In this document: piece after piece, positions 16,376-24,384 of the stretch | Position numbering within the stretch: the first letter of the stretch is position 1 | Layout of the letters: the number at the start of each line of letters is the position of its first letter | DNA from: Bacteroidales bacterium UBA755 | GTDB lineage: Bacteria > Bacteroidota > Bacteroidia > Bacteroidales > UBA932 | DNA length: 58,660 nucleotides | Assembly (NCBI GenBank): GCA_002297815.1 | Contig: DBKH01000056.1 | Coordinates: 1,919 to 60,578, forward strand | Reading direction: 5' to 3' | Notes under the pieces: model-generated | What the model was told of the DNA's origin: nothing | Seen by the model: only the letters and a program-made list of their open reading frames with translations | The model's database searches: none | Made by a program: the position numbers and the translations under genes

Positions 16376-17713
16376 TTACTTTACAAGTCCAGTGGCCTTG
16401 TTCCAAGCCTCTTTTTTGTAGTAAAAGTCCAGCAAATCCGTGCCCGCGCATGGAAGATACATGCTGAATCCAGAGTAGTTGGTGATGTCGAACTCTTCGA
16501 GAAATTGAGGAGTGGAGTTCTTGTAGATAACACAAGCATCTATGGCCGCATTCAACTCCTTGATGTCGTTCTTGTCAGCTCCGCATTTGTCGAAAATGTC
16601 AACAAGATCGTAGAAATAGTGCCGTCCGTTCCTGTAGTAGCCTTGTATCTCACTGGCAGGGGCGTTTGAAAGTGTGTCGGCATATTCCTTAATCATCCTT
16701 GTGCAGACTTCGGCTAGCTTGTCCAACCCATTGGTCCTGATGACATTGACAGTGGATGATTTGTAAAACCCACTTTGTTTGTTGTACATTTCGAACGAAT
16801 CTTTGAACAACGCTTCGAAATCTGGTTCCTTTTCTTTTAGCAGGAAAGTCGTGAGTTTCGTGTAGTTGAACATCCCGTCTCCCAGCACTTCAGTAGGGGA
16901 TAATCCGAGGACATCAGCCTTGTCTTTCAGCCCGTAAGCGACTTCTACCCCGCTAGTGTAGCACATGTCGAAAAGGATGTAGTCCAAGTGGTAAGGAATA
17001 CCGTCCGCGAACTCGTTGATGTCCATTTCGTGGCCATAATAGTAGGTGCTAGAGATGACATCCTGTCCGATGGATCTAGTCATTCCATAGTACTTATCGA
17101 CATTTTCAAGTCTCCCGTCAGGAACTGGAAGGCGCCTTGGGACTTTTATTTCGGCCTTCGAGATGCCTCTAGACTGTGCCGAAGTCTGGAGTTCCCCCTT
17201 GTGCTCTTTTTCAAATTCGCTTGGACTACTGAAGTACCCTGCCGGAAGCCAACCCGATCCATGAGATGAAAAGACAAGACCATAGCCTTTTGCGGGAAAC
17301 TCATCCTTTACAAAATTAAGAACTTGGCGCAAAGTTGAGGATGACGCAGCAACGGTCTCCTTGTCGAAGGTTTTCAAGGTGTCGGAAACGATGGTTCCGT
17401 TTGCTTTTTTGTAAAGTCTCCTCAGATGCGATTCTGTAGGATTGTAGTTGTAGGAAGACTTGGCGAATCTGGAATATACTAGCAGTACATCTCCGTACTC
17501 TCCCGGGATGTAGCCGGCAGGCAAGCCTTTTTCCGTGCCGTCCACATTGTCTTTGAGGTAGGATGTGAGATTGTTGAACCCGCATTCGTAGAAGAGCAGT
17601 ACCCTTCTGTTCTCGTAGTCAGGCTCTAACTTGTTATGCTTGCAACAGCCAATGGCCAATTGAGTAAGAATGGCCACGGCAACAAATTTTGCGATTGTTT
17701 TCAAAAGGTTCAT
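16376..17713 (-). CDS. Clostripain-family (C11) cysteine peptidase, probable lipoprotein
   Basis: A 445-residue exported protein. The N-terminal hydrophobic stretch ends AIGC at residue 23, a lipobox-like site, so it is probably lipidated and surface- or periplasm-exposed. The catalytic His is in VFSSHGSGW. The nucleophile Cys is in FDMCYTSGVEVAYGL, the usual C11 arrangement. These Arg- or Lys-specific peptidases process proteins outside the cytoplasm; substrates here are unknown. It is divergent from another secreted peptidase (17857), with AACCAAG-type inverted repeats in the shared upstream region. Confidence 0.85.
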   Translation of the reverse strand: MNLLKTIAKFVAVAILTQLAIGCCKHNKLEPDYENRRVLLFYECGFNNLTSYLKDNVDGTEKGLPAGYIPGEYGDVLLVYSRFAKSSYNYNPTESHLRRLYKKANGTIVSDTLKTFDKETVAASSSTLRQVLNFVKDEFPAKGYGLVFSSHGSGWLPAGYFSSPSEFEKEHKGELQTSAQSRGISKAEIKVPRRLPVPDGRLENVDKYYGMTRSIGQDVISSTYYYGHEMDINEFADGIPYHLDYILFDMCYTSGVEVAYGLKDKADVLGLSPTEVLGDGMFNYTKLTTFLLKEKEPDFEALFKDSFEMYNKQSGFYKSSTVNVIRTNGLDKLAEVCTRMIKEYADTLSNAPASEIQGYYRNGRHYFYDLVDIFDKCGADKNDIKELNAAIDACVIYKNSTPQFLEEFDITNYSGFSMYLPCAGTDLLDFYYKKEAWNKATGLVK

Positions 17714-17740
17714 AGTTTGTCTTTTTGATCAACATCTTGG

Positions 17741-17780
17741 ATAAAACTGTAACCAAGATTGGTTAATAGCTATAACCAAG
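17741..17780. promoter_or_regulatory. Inverted repeats between two divergent peptidase genes
   Basis: ATCTTGG is followed at a 12-base distance by CCAAGAT, within AACCAAGATTGGTT (17751-17764), and TAACCAAG occurs again at 17773-17780. The spacing between a minus-strand -7 element (17786-17793) and the start of the C11 gene makes this a candidate operator. No regulator is identified. Confidence 0.4.
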
Positions 17781-17785
17781 AATGA

Positions 17786-17793
17786 CAAATATA
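17786..17793 (-). promoter_or_regulatory. Predicted -7 promoter element for the C11 peptidase
   Basis: TATATTTG on the minus strand, an exact TAnnTTTG match about 73 bases upstream of the start codon. Confidence 0.5.
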
Positions 17794-17856
17794 CTGATTT
17801 TCCCGAATAATGACTATATTTACCGAATGAAACTATAATTAATTACAGGAATATTT

Positions 17857-19863
17857 ATGAAATCAGGATTGAAGATGATTCTATCTGTCGGAGCCGCAGC
17901 CGCTCTCTTTTCTTGTGGCCAAGGCGAAAAGAAAACACAGACCAACGATTTTCACTACCTTTTGGACGAGTTCGCTGACCTCAAGGTGATCCGTTTCAAG
18001 GTGCCGGGCTGGGATGCACTCAGCCTCAGGCAGAAGGAATATGCCTACCATCTCTCGGAGGCCGCCAAACTGGGCCGCGACATCACGTGGGACCAGTACT
18101 GCAAATGGAACCTCCCGATCAGACACGTGGTCGAGGATATTCTCAATGAATATAATGGCGATCGTGAATGCGCTGATTTCCAGAACTTCACCGTTTATGC
18201 CAAGAGGCTTTTCTTCGCCAACGGCATCCATCACCACTATTCCGAAGACAAGTTCTTCCCGGAGTGCCCGAAGGAATATTTCCAAAGCCTTATGGAGGCT
18301 GTGGGGGATGGTGACAAGGCCGCTGAACTGCTTGAGGTAATATATTCCCCAGACATCTATCCTCAGCGCCGCTCTACTTCCAAGACTGGCGACATCGTAG
18401 AACTTTCCGCTGTGAATTTCTATGATGGCGTGAGCCGCGAGGAAGTCGAGAAGTATTACAATTCGCTTATGGATCCGAACGACAAGACTCCGATCTCATA
18501 TGGTCTTAACACAAAGGTGGTCAAGGAGAACGGAGAGGTTGTCGAGAAGCCTTGGAAGGTGGGTGGAATATACGGTCCGGCGTTGGAGAAGATCTGCGCT
18601 GAGTTGGAGAAAGCCGCTGCTGTAGCGGAGACTGACCTCCAGAAGAAGGCTATCGGACTCCTTATTGAATATTACAAGACAGGAGATCTGAAGACATGGG
18701 ACGATTTCAATGTTGACTGGGTTCAGGACACCGTCGGCACGATCGACTTCATCAACGGCTTCATCGAGGACTATGACGATCCGCTCGGACGCAAGGCCAC
18801 TTGGGAGGGCTATGTGAACATGAAGGACTCCGCTGCTTCTGCCCGTACTGAGGTCCTGAGTGCCAATGCGCAGTGGTTCGAGGACAACTCGCCAGTGGAT
18901 CCGCGCTTCCGCAAGCCGCATGTCAAGGGTGTCTCTGCCAAGGTTGTGGATGGCATTACCCTAGCGGGTGCCACCTATCCTGCCACCCCGATCGGAATCA
19001 ATCTCCCTAACGCAGACTGGATTAGGCGTGACTATGGCTCGAAATCAGTGACCATCGCCAACATCACACATGCCTACGACTACGCTGCTCAGGAGTCTCC
19101 GAAGAGCACTCTGACCGAATTTGCCTATGATCAGGCAGAGATAGATGCCTACAAGAAGTACGGTTCTTACACTGATGAGATCCACACAGACCTCCATGAG
19201 TGTCTCGGCCATGGCTCCGGCCAGCTTCTTCCTGGCGTTTCCTCTACGGCTTTGGGCGAGTACCAGTCAACTCTCGAAGAGGCGCGTGCGGACTTGTTCG
19301 GACTTTACTATATGGCTGATCCAAAGCTCGTTGAGCTTGGCATTATGCCAAATGCTGAGGCCTATAAGCCAGCATATTCAAACTACATCAGGAATGGCCT
19401 GTTCGTGCAATTCACGAGGGTTGAACTTGGCAAACAGAACACTGAGGCTCACATGCAGAACCGCAAGCTGATTGCTGAGTGGTGTTACGAGAAGGGTGCC
19501 GCCAACGGAATCATCGAGAAGAAGATGCGCGATGGAAAGACTTATTTCGTTGTCAATGACTATGAGGCACTTCGTGGCCTCTTTGCACAGCTTCTTGCTG
19601 AGATTCAGAGGATTAAGTCCGAAGGTGATTATGCTGCCGGCAAAGATCTAGTTGAAACCTACGCTGTCAACATCGATCCTCAGCTTCACAAGGAAGTCCT
19701 TGAAAGGTACGCTGCCTTGAATCTCAAGCCTTACGGTGGGTTTGTCAATCCGAACATCGTTCCAGTCGAGAAGGACGGCAAAATTGTGGATTACAAGATC
19801 GAGTACGTTGACAACTACCTCCAGCAGCAGCTTGACTACGGCAAGAAGTATCGTACACTTTAA
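17857..19863 (+). CDS. Dipeptidyl-peptidase III family (M49) lipoprotein
   Basis: A 668-residue exported zinc peptidase. The signal peptide ends ALFSC, so Cys20 is the likely lipidation site. The M49 zinc motif is HECLGH at about 447-452 (HEXXXH, which distinguishes M49 from HEXXH enzymes). The third ligand is in LEEARADLFG near residue 474. M49 enzymes cleave dipeptides from peptide N-termini. This is the Bacteroidota secreted form, sometimes mislabelled as a dihydrofolate reductase. It ends immediately before a family A repeat and is divergent from the C11 peptidase. Confidence 0.88.
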   Translation: MKSGLKMILSVGAAAALFSCGQGEKKTQTNDFHYLLDEFADLKVIRFKVPGWDALSLRQKEYAYHLSEAAKLGRDITWDQYCKWNLPIRHVVEDILNEYNGDRECADFQNFTVYAKRLFFANGIHHHYSEDKFFPECPKEYFQSLMEAVGDGDKAAELLEVIYSPDIYPQRRSTSKTGDIVELSAVNFYDGVSREEVEKYYNSLMDPNDKTPISYGLNTKVVKENGEVVEKPWKVGGIYGPALEKICAELEKAAAVAETDLQKKAIGLLIEYYKTGDLKTWDDFNVDWVQDTVGTIDFINGFIEDYDDPLGRKATWEGYVNMKDSAASARTEVLSANAQWFEDNSPVDPRFRKPHVKGVSAKVVDGITLAGATYPATPIGINLPNADWIRRDYGSKSVTIANITHAYDYAAQESPKSTLTEFAYDQAEIDAYKKYGSYTDEIHTDLHECLGHGSGQLLPGVSSTALGEYQSTLEEARADLFGLYYMADPKLVELGIMPNAEAYKPAYSNYIRNGLFVQFTRVELGKQNTEAHMQNRKLIAEWCYEKGAANGIIEKKMRDGKTYFVVNDYEALRGLFAQLLAEIQRIKSEGDYAAGKDLVETYAVNIDPQLHKEVLERYAALNLKPYGGFVNPNIVPVEKDGKIVDYKIEYVDNYLQQQLDYGKKYRTL

Positions 19864-19867
19864 ATCC

Positions 19868-19892
19868 GGTCGCTGAGCCAGTCGAAGCGACT
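19868..19892. repeat. Dispersed palindromic repeat, family A (GC variant)
   Basis: GGTCGCT, centre GAGCCAGTCGA, AGCGACT. Both arms carry the G/C change relative to GGTCACT/AGTGACC, a compensatory pair. It lies 4 bases after the M49 stop. Confidence 0.85.
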
Positions 19893-19924
19893 TTGCCTGA
19901 AAGACAAAAGTACTGATGGATTAA

Positions 19925-20800
19925 GTGGATCTAACAGAACGAATATTACAGGATTATTCCTCGTACCTAAAAATCGAGCGTGCGATGTCACCCAACACGG
20001 TGGCATCGTACTCTTCTGATGTAAAGGAATTCTTTTCTGCTGTGTCCGCAGCACCTGCCGATGTGACCACTCAGGAGATTTTGTGTTTCTTTTCTTCACG
20101 CGAAGACCTCACGAAGCGTTCTCAGGCCCGTTTCCTGAGTTCGCTTCGATCCTTTTTTTACTGGCTAGTCATGGAAGGGGAACGCAATGAGAATCCATGC
20201 GATCCGATAGATGCCCCAAAAATTGGACGCTATCTTCCAGCGGTTCTGTCTGTTGAGGAAGTTAGTGCTATCATGGAATCTGTGGATCTTTCTTCATGGA
20301 CAGGAAGGCGTGACCGGGCGATTCTAGAAGTCCTGTATGGTTGCGGCTTGAGGGTTTCGGAGGCCGTTAATTTAAGAATATCCTGTGTCTATCTTGATGA
20401 GTCCTTTGTCCGTGTTATTGGCAAGGGCAACAAGGAGCGCATTGTCCCGATGGGGGAGATGGCTGCATCTGCTGTTCGTAATTACTTGTTAGTCAGACCA
20501 GACTCGGCTTCAAGCGAGTTCGATGACATTCTGTTCTTGAATCGCTTCGGTAAGTCCCTCAGCAGGATTTCGATGTTTAACATTGTCAAGCGTCAAGCCA
20601 TGCTTGCCGGCATCCACAAGGAAATCTCGCCACACACTTTTCGCCACTCCTTTGCCACCCATCTTATCGAAAACGGTGCAGACCTCCGTGTAGTCCAAGA
20701 CATGCTTGGTCACGAGAACATCACAACCACAGAAATTTACACTCACATAGACTCCTCCACCTGGCAGCAGTCCATCCTCTCCCATCACCCCCGTCGCTGA
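19925..20800 (+). CDS. xerD: Tyrosine recombinase XerD-type
   Basis: A 291-residue site-specific recombinase with an N-terminal SAM-like core-binding domain and a C-terminal catalytic domain. Active-site residues are Arg143 (GCGLRVSEA), Lys167 (GKGNKER), His237 and Arg240 (HTFRHSF), His263 (LGHENITTT) and the nucleophile Tyr272 (EIYTHI). Length and motifs fit the chromosome dimer resolution enzyme XerD/XerC rather than a mobile-element integrase. The start is GTG at 19925; no ATG fits in frame nearby. A strong hairpin follows the gene. Confidence 0.9.
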   Translation: MDLTERILQDYSSYLKIERAMSPNTVASYSSDVKEFFSAVSAAPADVTTQEILCFFSSREDLTKRSQARFLSSLRSFFYWLVMEGERNENPCDPIDAPKIGRYLPAVLSVEEVSAIMESVDLSSWTGRRDRAILEVLYGCGLRVSEAVNLRISCVYLDESFVRVIGKGNKERIVPMGEMAASAVRNYLLVRPDSASSEFDDILFLNRFGKSLSRISMFNIVKRQAMLAGIHKEISPHTFRHSFATHLIENGADLRVVQDMLGHENITTTEIYTHIDSSTWQQSILSHHPRR

Positions 20801-20866
20801 CAGGCCATGTCCCTCAATGGATAATGTGCGCGATATTAATAAAATATGGCGGCAGTGGAAAAAAAG

Positions 20867-20906
20867 CAAATGGCAGATTTTGCACGTTACCAAAATCTGC
20901 CATTTG
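20867..20906. terminator. Strong hairpin terminator between xerD and the ComEA-like gene
   Basis: A perfect 16-bp stem, CAAATGGCAGATTTTG and CAAAATCTGCCATTTG, with an 8-base loop. It is flanked by partly complementary outer arms (TGGAAAAAAAG and ATTTTTCCCCCA). The genes converge, so it probably works both ways. Confidence 0.85.
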
Positions 20907-20999
20907 ATTTTTCCCCCACCGTTCGTTAACACATACTTTGTGACTTTATTCCCTTTTTGGTGACGTTTCCGCTACGAATCGTTGCCTTGAAATGCAACC

Positions 21000-22067
21000 T
21001 TATGGTTTTGCAATGCGGCAACGGGAGAGTTTGGAAGCCTTGTCTGGAGCGATGATGCCGGCTTTTTGGAGGTTAGCGACTGTCCAATCGCTTTTAGGAG
21101 AGTTTTCCCTGAATATTACAATGCTCCTCGCAGCGCGTTTCCCGATGTAGGGGTGCGAGGCGAGATCTTTCTCAGAAAGTGTCCATAATGAATATGCAGG
21201 AGTTGAGGTTGTGTCCACCTTAATAAGATCCTTGAGGTTATCATACTTTTCCTGATCGAAGTGCCAGATGTCCATAAGCTGTTCAGGGTAGGAATATCCC
21301 CCAAGTTCATTTCGGTAGGAAACAATCTTACCAGCGAAAAATTTTCCGATGCCAGGAAGCGACATGAATGCCGCTGAGTCGGCCAAGTTGATGTCTATTT
21401 TGGGAATATCAATGTACCTCTCTAGTCTTCTGTACACGGAATCCTCCACGACGTAGGATTTCGCAAAGTCGCTCCTTCGACGGAACCGACCACCTTTCTT
21501 GCGGTAGTTATCGATTGATTGCGCCTGTTTTTGCGTAAACCCCAGCCTCATCAAATCGTCAACACTCACCGTGTTCGGATCGAAACGGAAACTCTCGTAC
21601 TTTCTCGGAGCAAAGTTCCGTCTGATTTGCTCGGCTTGGAAGGAATGCTCGGAGTTTTTTCGGAATGTACCGGTCCGATACTTCGCTTCGGCAGGCTCAG
21701 CGACCTGTCTGCTGTTCCCTTCGCTGTCAATAGTTCGGTACACCAAAGAGCCGTCCGAAGTGGCCGCACCGTTCGGTCGCTGAGCCTGTTGATGCGACCG
21801 AGCTTGTCGAAGCGACTGATCATCACTAAGCTCCGGTCGCTGAGCCTGTCGAAGCGACTGACTATTACTTAGCTCAGACTCCAAATCCTGCGCATAGACA
21901 ATCACCGTGTCAGGCTCATCATGATTCGCAATAATCCTAGCGACCGAGGCCTTATGGATGAACAACGCAGCTTGATAGCCGACAATTAGAAAGAGTAGGG
22001 CCACAGCCCCGACAACAAATGACGCGGACGGCTTCTTGCCATCCTTGTTGGAATTGAAGTTTTTCAT
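21000..22067 (-). CDS. ComEA-like helix-hairpin-helix protein, membrane anchored
   Basis: A 355-residue protein. One transmembrane helix lies near residues 17-37 (FVVGAVALLFLIVGYQAAL). A low-complexity linker follows (about 65-135). The C-terminal half has several helix-hairpin-helix motifs: VDDLMRLGFTQKQAQSI, INLADSAAFMSLPGIGKF, and HPYIGKRAARSIVIF. These bind DNA non-specifically, as in competence protein ComEA; a role in DNA uptake or repair is inferred only. The linker is largely built from family A repeats, which give peptides such as SQSLRQAQRP, DQSLRQAR and RQVAEPAEA in two reading frames. Confidence 0.8.
   Translation of the reverse strand: MKNFNSNKDGKKPSASFVVGAVALLFLIVGYQAALFIHKASVARIIANHDEPDTVIVYAQDLESELSNSQSLRQAQRPELSDDQSLRQARSHQQAQRPNGAATSDGSLVYRTIDSEGNSRQVAEPAEAKYRTGTFRKNSEHSFQAEQIRRNFAPRKYESFRFDPNTVSVDDLMRLGFTQKQAQSIDNYRKKGGRFRRRSDFAKSYVVEDSVYRRLERYIDIPKIDINLADSAAFMSLPGIGKFFAGKIVSYRNELGGYSYPEQLMDIWHFDQEKYDNLKDLIKVDTTSTPAYSLWTLSEKDLASHPYIGKRAARSIVIFRENSPKSDWTVANLQKAGIIAPDKASKLSRCRIAKP
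21681..21859. repeat. Cluster of family A repeats inside the ComEA-like gene
   Basis: Copies are recognisable at 21681-21705, 21775-21799, overlapping 21796-21817, and 21835-21859. Most have GC-variant arms (GGTCGCT/AGCGAC). They encode most of the disordered linker of the protein. Confidence 0.85.
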
Positions 22068-22134
22068 TAGATTGTGTATTAATTCAGTTTAAATCATCTG
22101 TGAAAATGTTTGGTTACGGCTGAAGAATGAATAT

Positions 22135-22851
22135 TCAGAAACTACTCTTCCATTTCTTCTTTGCGCTTTTTTTTTCTGACGGTGCTCCTGCGACAACTAT
22201 GACAATCTCGCCTTTGGGCTCATGCTCCTTGTACCATGCCGACACTTCTGCGAGAGTGCCACGTTTGTGCTCCTCATGAATTTTGGAAATTTCTCTTGCA
22301 ACAGAGCACTCGCGCTCCGCTCCGAAATATTCAATAAATTGGTCGAGAGTCTTGACTAATCGGTAAGGGGATTCGTAGAAGATCATTGTCCTAGGCTCCT
22401 CTGCCAGAGTCTTAAGTAGGGTTTGACGTCCTTTTTTCACTGGAAGAAATCCCTCGAAGCAAAAACGGTCGCACGGTAAACCAGATGAGACTATTGCTGG
22501 AATGCAAGCTGTTGCACCGGGAAGTGTCTGAACTTCAATTCCTTCGGCAGCGCAAGTCCGGGCCAAAAGGAACCCCGGATCTGAGATTCCTGGCGTACCG
22601 GCATCACTTATCAGAGCGACATTAAGTCCACCGAGAATCCTCTCCTTGATCATTTCTGCGGTCTGATGCTCATTGAACTTGTGGTGAGACTGGAGCTTGC
22701 CGTGGATGTCGTACCGATGAAGCAAAACACTGCTTGTCCTAGTGTCCTCTGCGAGAATAAGATCAGCGTCTTTCAGCACTTGGACAGCCCTGAAAGTCAT
22801 GTCGTCAAGGTTCCCGACTGGTGTAGGAACTATGTAGAGGATACCGGGCAT
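22135..22851 (-). CDS. rsmI: 16S rRNA (cytidine1402-2'-O)-methyltransferase
   Basis: A 238-residue SAM-dependent tetrapyrrole-methylase fold enzyme that 2'-O-methylates C1402 of 16S rRNA. Typical motifs are ILYIVPTPVGNLDDMTFRA at the N-terminus, LILAEDTRTS, ALISDAGTPGISDPG, LPGATACIPAIVSSGLP and FYESPYRLVKTL. The C-terminus ends in a Lys-rich tail. The start lies 1 base from the stop of the upstream gene, so the two are translationally linked. Confidence 0.93.
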   Translation of the reverse strand: MPGILYIVPTPVGNLDDMTFRAVQVLKDADLILAEDTRTSSVLLHRYDIHGKLQSHHKFNEHQTAEMIKERILGGLNVALISDAGTPGISDPGFLLARTCAAEGIEVQTLPGATACIPAIVSSGLPCDRFCFEGFLPVKKGRQTLLKTLAEEPRTMIFYESPYRLVKTLDQFIEYFGAERECSVAREISKIHEEHKRGTLAEVSAWYKEHEPKGEIVIVVAGAPSEKKSAKKKWKSSF

Positions 22852-22852
22852 T

Positions 22853-23707
22853 CTACCTGAGTTTTCTTCTGACGGCCATCATCAGTCTATAAACAGGTTC
22901 TGAGTTCATGTCCCATTCCGGGAAATTAACATGAACATAGGTGATGGCTTCTTCGAGATTTGACATTCCGTTAAAGGCACTGATTGTGTTCTGGAAGAGA
23001 ATCGGATCTTCTTTGAACAGAACGTTGATCAGCAGGACTCTGTCGTTGAGAGAAATTGCGCTGATGACGTTCTTTACCTCGGAGCCTGGTCGGTCTGTCC
23101 GCCAAGCTTGCTTCTCGGCCATCACATCCATAACAGAAGTTTCGGCTTTCTGGCTGTCTAGAATGGCGGCCTTGGGTTTTGCCTCTGGCTCAGGCTCTGG
23201 AGTTGGCTTGATGCCAATCTCTGGTCCGATGTCAAGAGTAGGCTCTTGAATTGGCTTAGCATCCGATTCTAGAATTGCTGAAGGCTCGTCAGCTGGGAGG
23301 TCATCCTCGAATGGAAGGTCGTCATCGAGTTGATTGACAGGAACTTCGGTTGTCGAAGCGACCGCATACTCAACGATAGGATCTTCTATGACGGATGGCA
23401 TGTCAATGTCTTGAAGGTCAATTTCGATAGGGGTATCGTCTTTCGGATCGGATGAGACTTCTTTTGGCGCTGTCACTTCGGCAGGCTCAGTGACCGTCGT
23501 TTTGTGCTCAGAGACCGCGTCGGTGGCTTCGGGAGCAGAGGTCACTTCGACAGGCTCAGTGACAGTGTCAGGCTCAGTGACCGGAGACAACTGCTCAGCG
23601 ACCTCGCCAAGCCCACGAACCTCTTTCTCAAGAGCCTCAAGCTCCGTCTTTATGTTGTCTATTCTTTCCAGTAAAGCGGAAAGCCTTTTTTCATCGATGT
23701 TTCCCAT
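22853..23707 (-). CDS. Conserved acidic protein of unknown function with repeat-encoded linker
   Basis: A 284-residue protein with no recognised enzymatic domain. The start at 23707 gives MGNIDEKRLSALLERIDNI, which opens a coiled coil (about 3-40). The middle is acidic and low complexity. The C-terminal 80 residues (VISAISLNDRVLLINVLF ... MNSEPVYRLMMAVRRKLR) form a conserved helical domain I have seen as an uncharacterised Bacteroidota protein. Family A repeats insert in-frame peptides PVTEPDTVTEPVEVTSA and TVTEPAEVTA. The gene directly precedes rsmI with a 1-base gap. No function is proposed. Confidence 0.75.
   Translation of the reverse strand: MGNIDEKRLSALLERIDNIKTELEALEKEVRGLGEVAEQLSPVTEPDTVTEPVEVTSAPEATDAVSEHKTTVTEPAEVTAPKEVSSDPKDDTPIEIDLQDIDMPSVIEDPIVEYAVASTTEVPVNQLDDDLPFEDDLPADEPSAILESDAKPIQEPTLDIGPEIGIKPTPEPEPEAKPKAAILDSQKAETSVMDVMAEKQAWRTDRPGSEVKNVISAISLNDRVLLINVLFKEDPILFQNTISAFNGMSNLEEAITYVHVNFPEWDMNSEPVYRLMMAVRRKLR
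23472..23582. repeat. Family A repeats inside the acidic protein gene
   Basis: A copy at 23472-23495 (centre TCGGCAGGCTC), one at 23540-23563, and an adjoining partial copy 23564-23582 that repeats CAGGCTCAGTGACC. A weaker remnant (GGTTGTCGAAGCGACC) lies at 23347-23362. All keep the frame. Confidence 0.85.
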
Positions 23708-23716
23708 AAAAAATAC

Positions 23717-23724
23717 TATCTTTG
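23717..23724 (+). promoter_or_regulatory. Predicted -7 promoter element for tdk
   Basis: TATCTTTG, an exact TAnnTTTG match, about 80 bases upstream of the tdk ATG and just outside the divergent gene start. Confidence 0.5.
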
Positions 23725-23805
23725 CCAGACAAACCTTGGGGACGGAAACCACACCGTTGAACCAAGGCATGTGAGTGTTATTGATTATTCAACAAATCTA
23801 ACGAA

Positions 23806-24384
23806 ATGTTTTCAGAAAACATAAAAAAAACCGGATGTATTGAAGTGATTTGTGGCTCAATGTTCTCAGGCAAGACCGAAGAACTGATCCGCAGAATCAG
23901 AAGGGCTAAATTTGCCAATCTCAGAATAGAGATTTTTAAGCCGACAATCGACACAAGATATTCAGAAGACGATGTCGTCTCCCATGATTTCCACAAGATT
24001 CCGTGTCATTCCGTGAAAGATCCGAAAGAAATGCTGAATGTCGGTCCCGAAGTTCAGGTGGTAGGCATTGATGAGGCGCAGTTTTACGACATGTCTCTCG
24101 TAGATGTGGCTCAGGGACTCGCTAATCGCGGAGTCCGTGTGATCATTGCCGGTCTTGACACAGATTATCTCGGTAAACCTTTCGGCCCAATGCCTTATCT
24201 GATGGCGGTCGCGGAGGAAGTACGCAAAGTGCACGCTATCTGTGTAAGATGTGGGAATCTTGCCAATCACTCTCACAGACTATCTCACAGCACCGAGCTC
24301 GTGGTCCTTGGAGAAAAGGATGCCTACGAGCCCCTGTGTCGTGAATGCTACAACAAAGCCATTGCCGAAGAACGTGAGGACTAA
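23806..24384 (+). CDS. tdk: Thymidine kinase (type II)
   Basis: A 192-residue enzyme that phosphorylates thymidine in the salvage pathway. The P-loop is GSMFSGKTEEL (17-24), the Walker B/lid region GIDEAQFYD, and there are paired zinc cysteines CVRCG and CREC near the C-terminus. Length is normal for type II TK. The 3' end overlaps the 3' end of recA on the opposite strand by 4 bases. Confidence 0.94.
   Translation: MFSENIKKTGCIEVICGSMFSGKTEELIRRIRRAKFANLRIEIFKPTIDTRYSEDDVVSHDFHKIPCHSVKDPKEMLNVGPEVQVVGIDEAQFYDMSLVDVAQGLANRGVRVIIAGLDTDYLGKPFGPMPYLMAVAEEVRKVHAICVRCGNLANHSHRLSHSTELVVLGEKDAYEPLCRECYNKAIAEERED

Noticed and set aside
19925..20800. xerD as the integrase of a mobile island
   Set aside because: Length, motifs and housekeeping neighbours fit chromosomal XerD; no attachment repeats or mobile genes are beside it.
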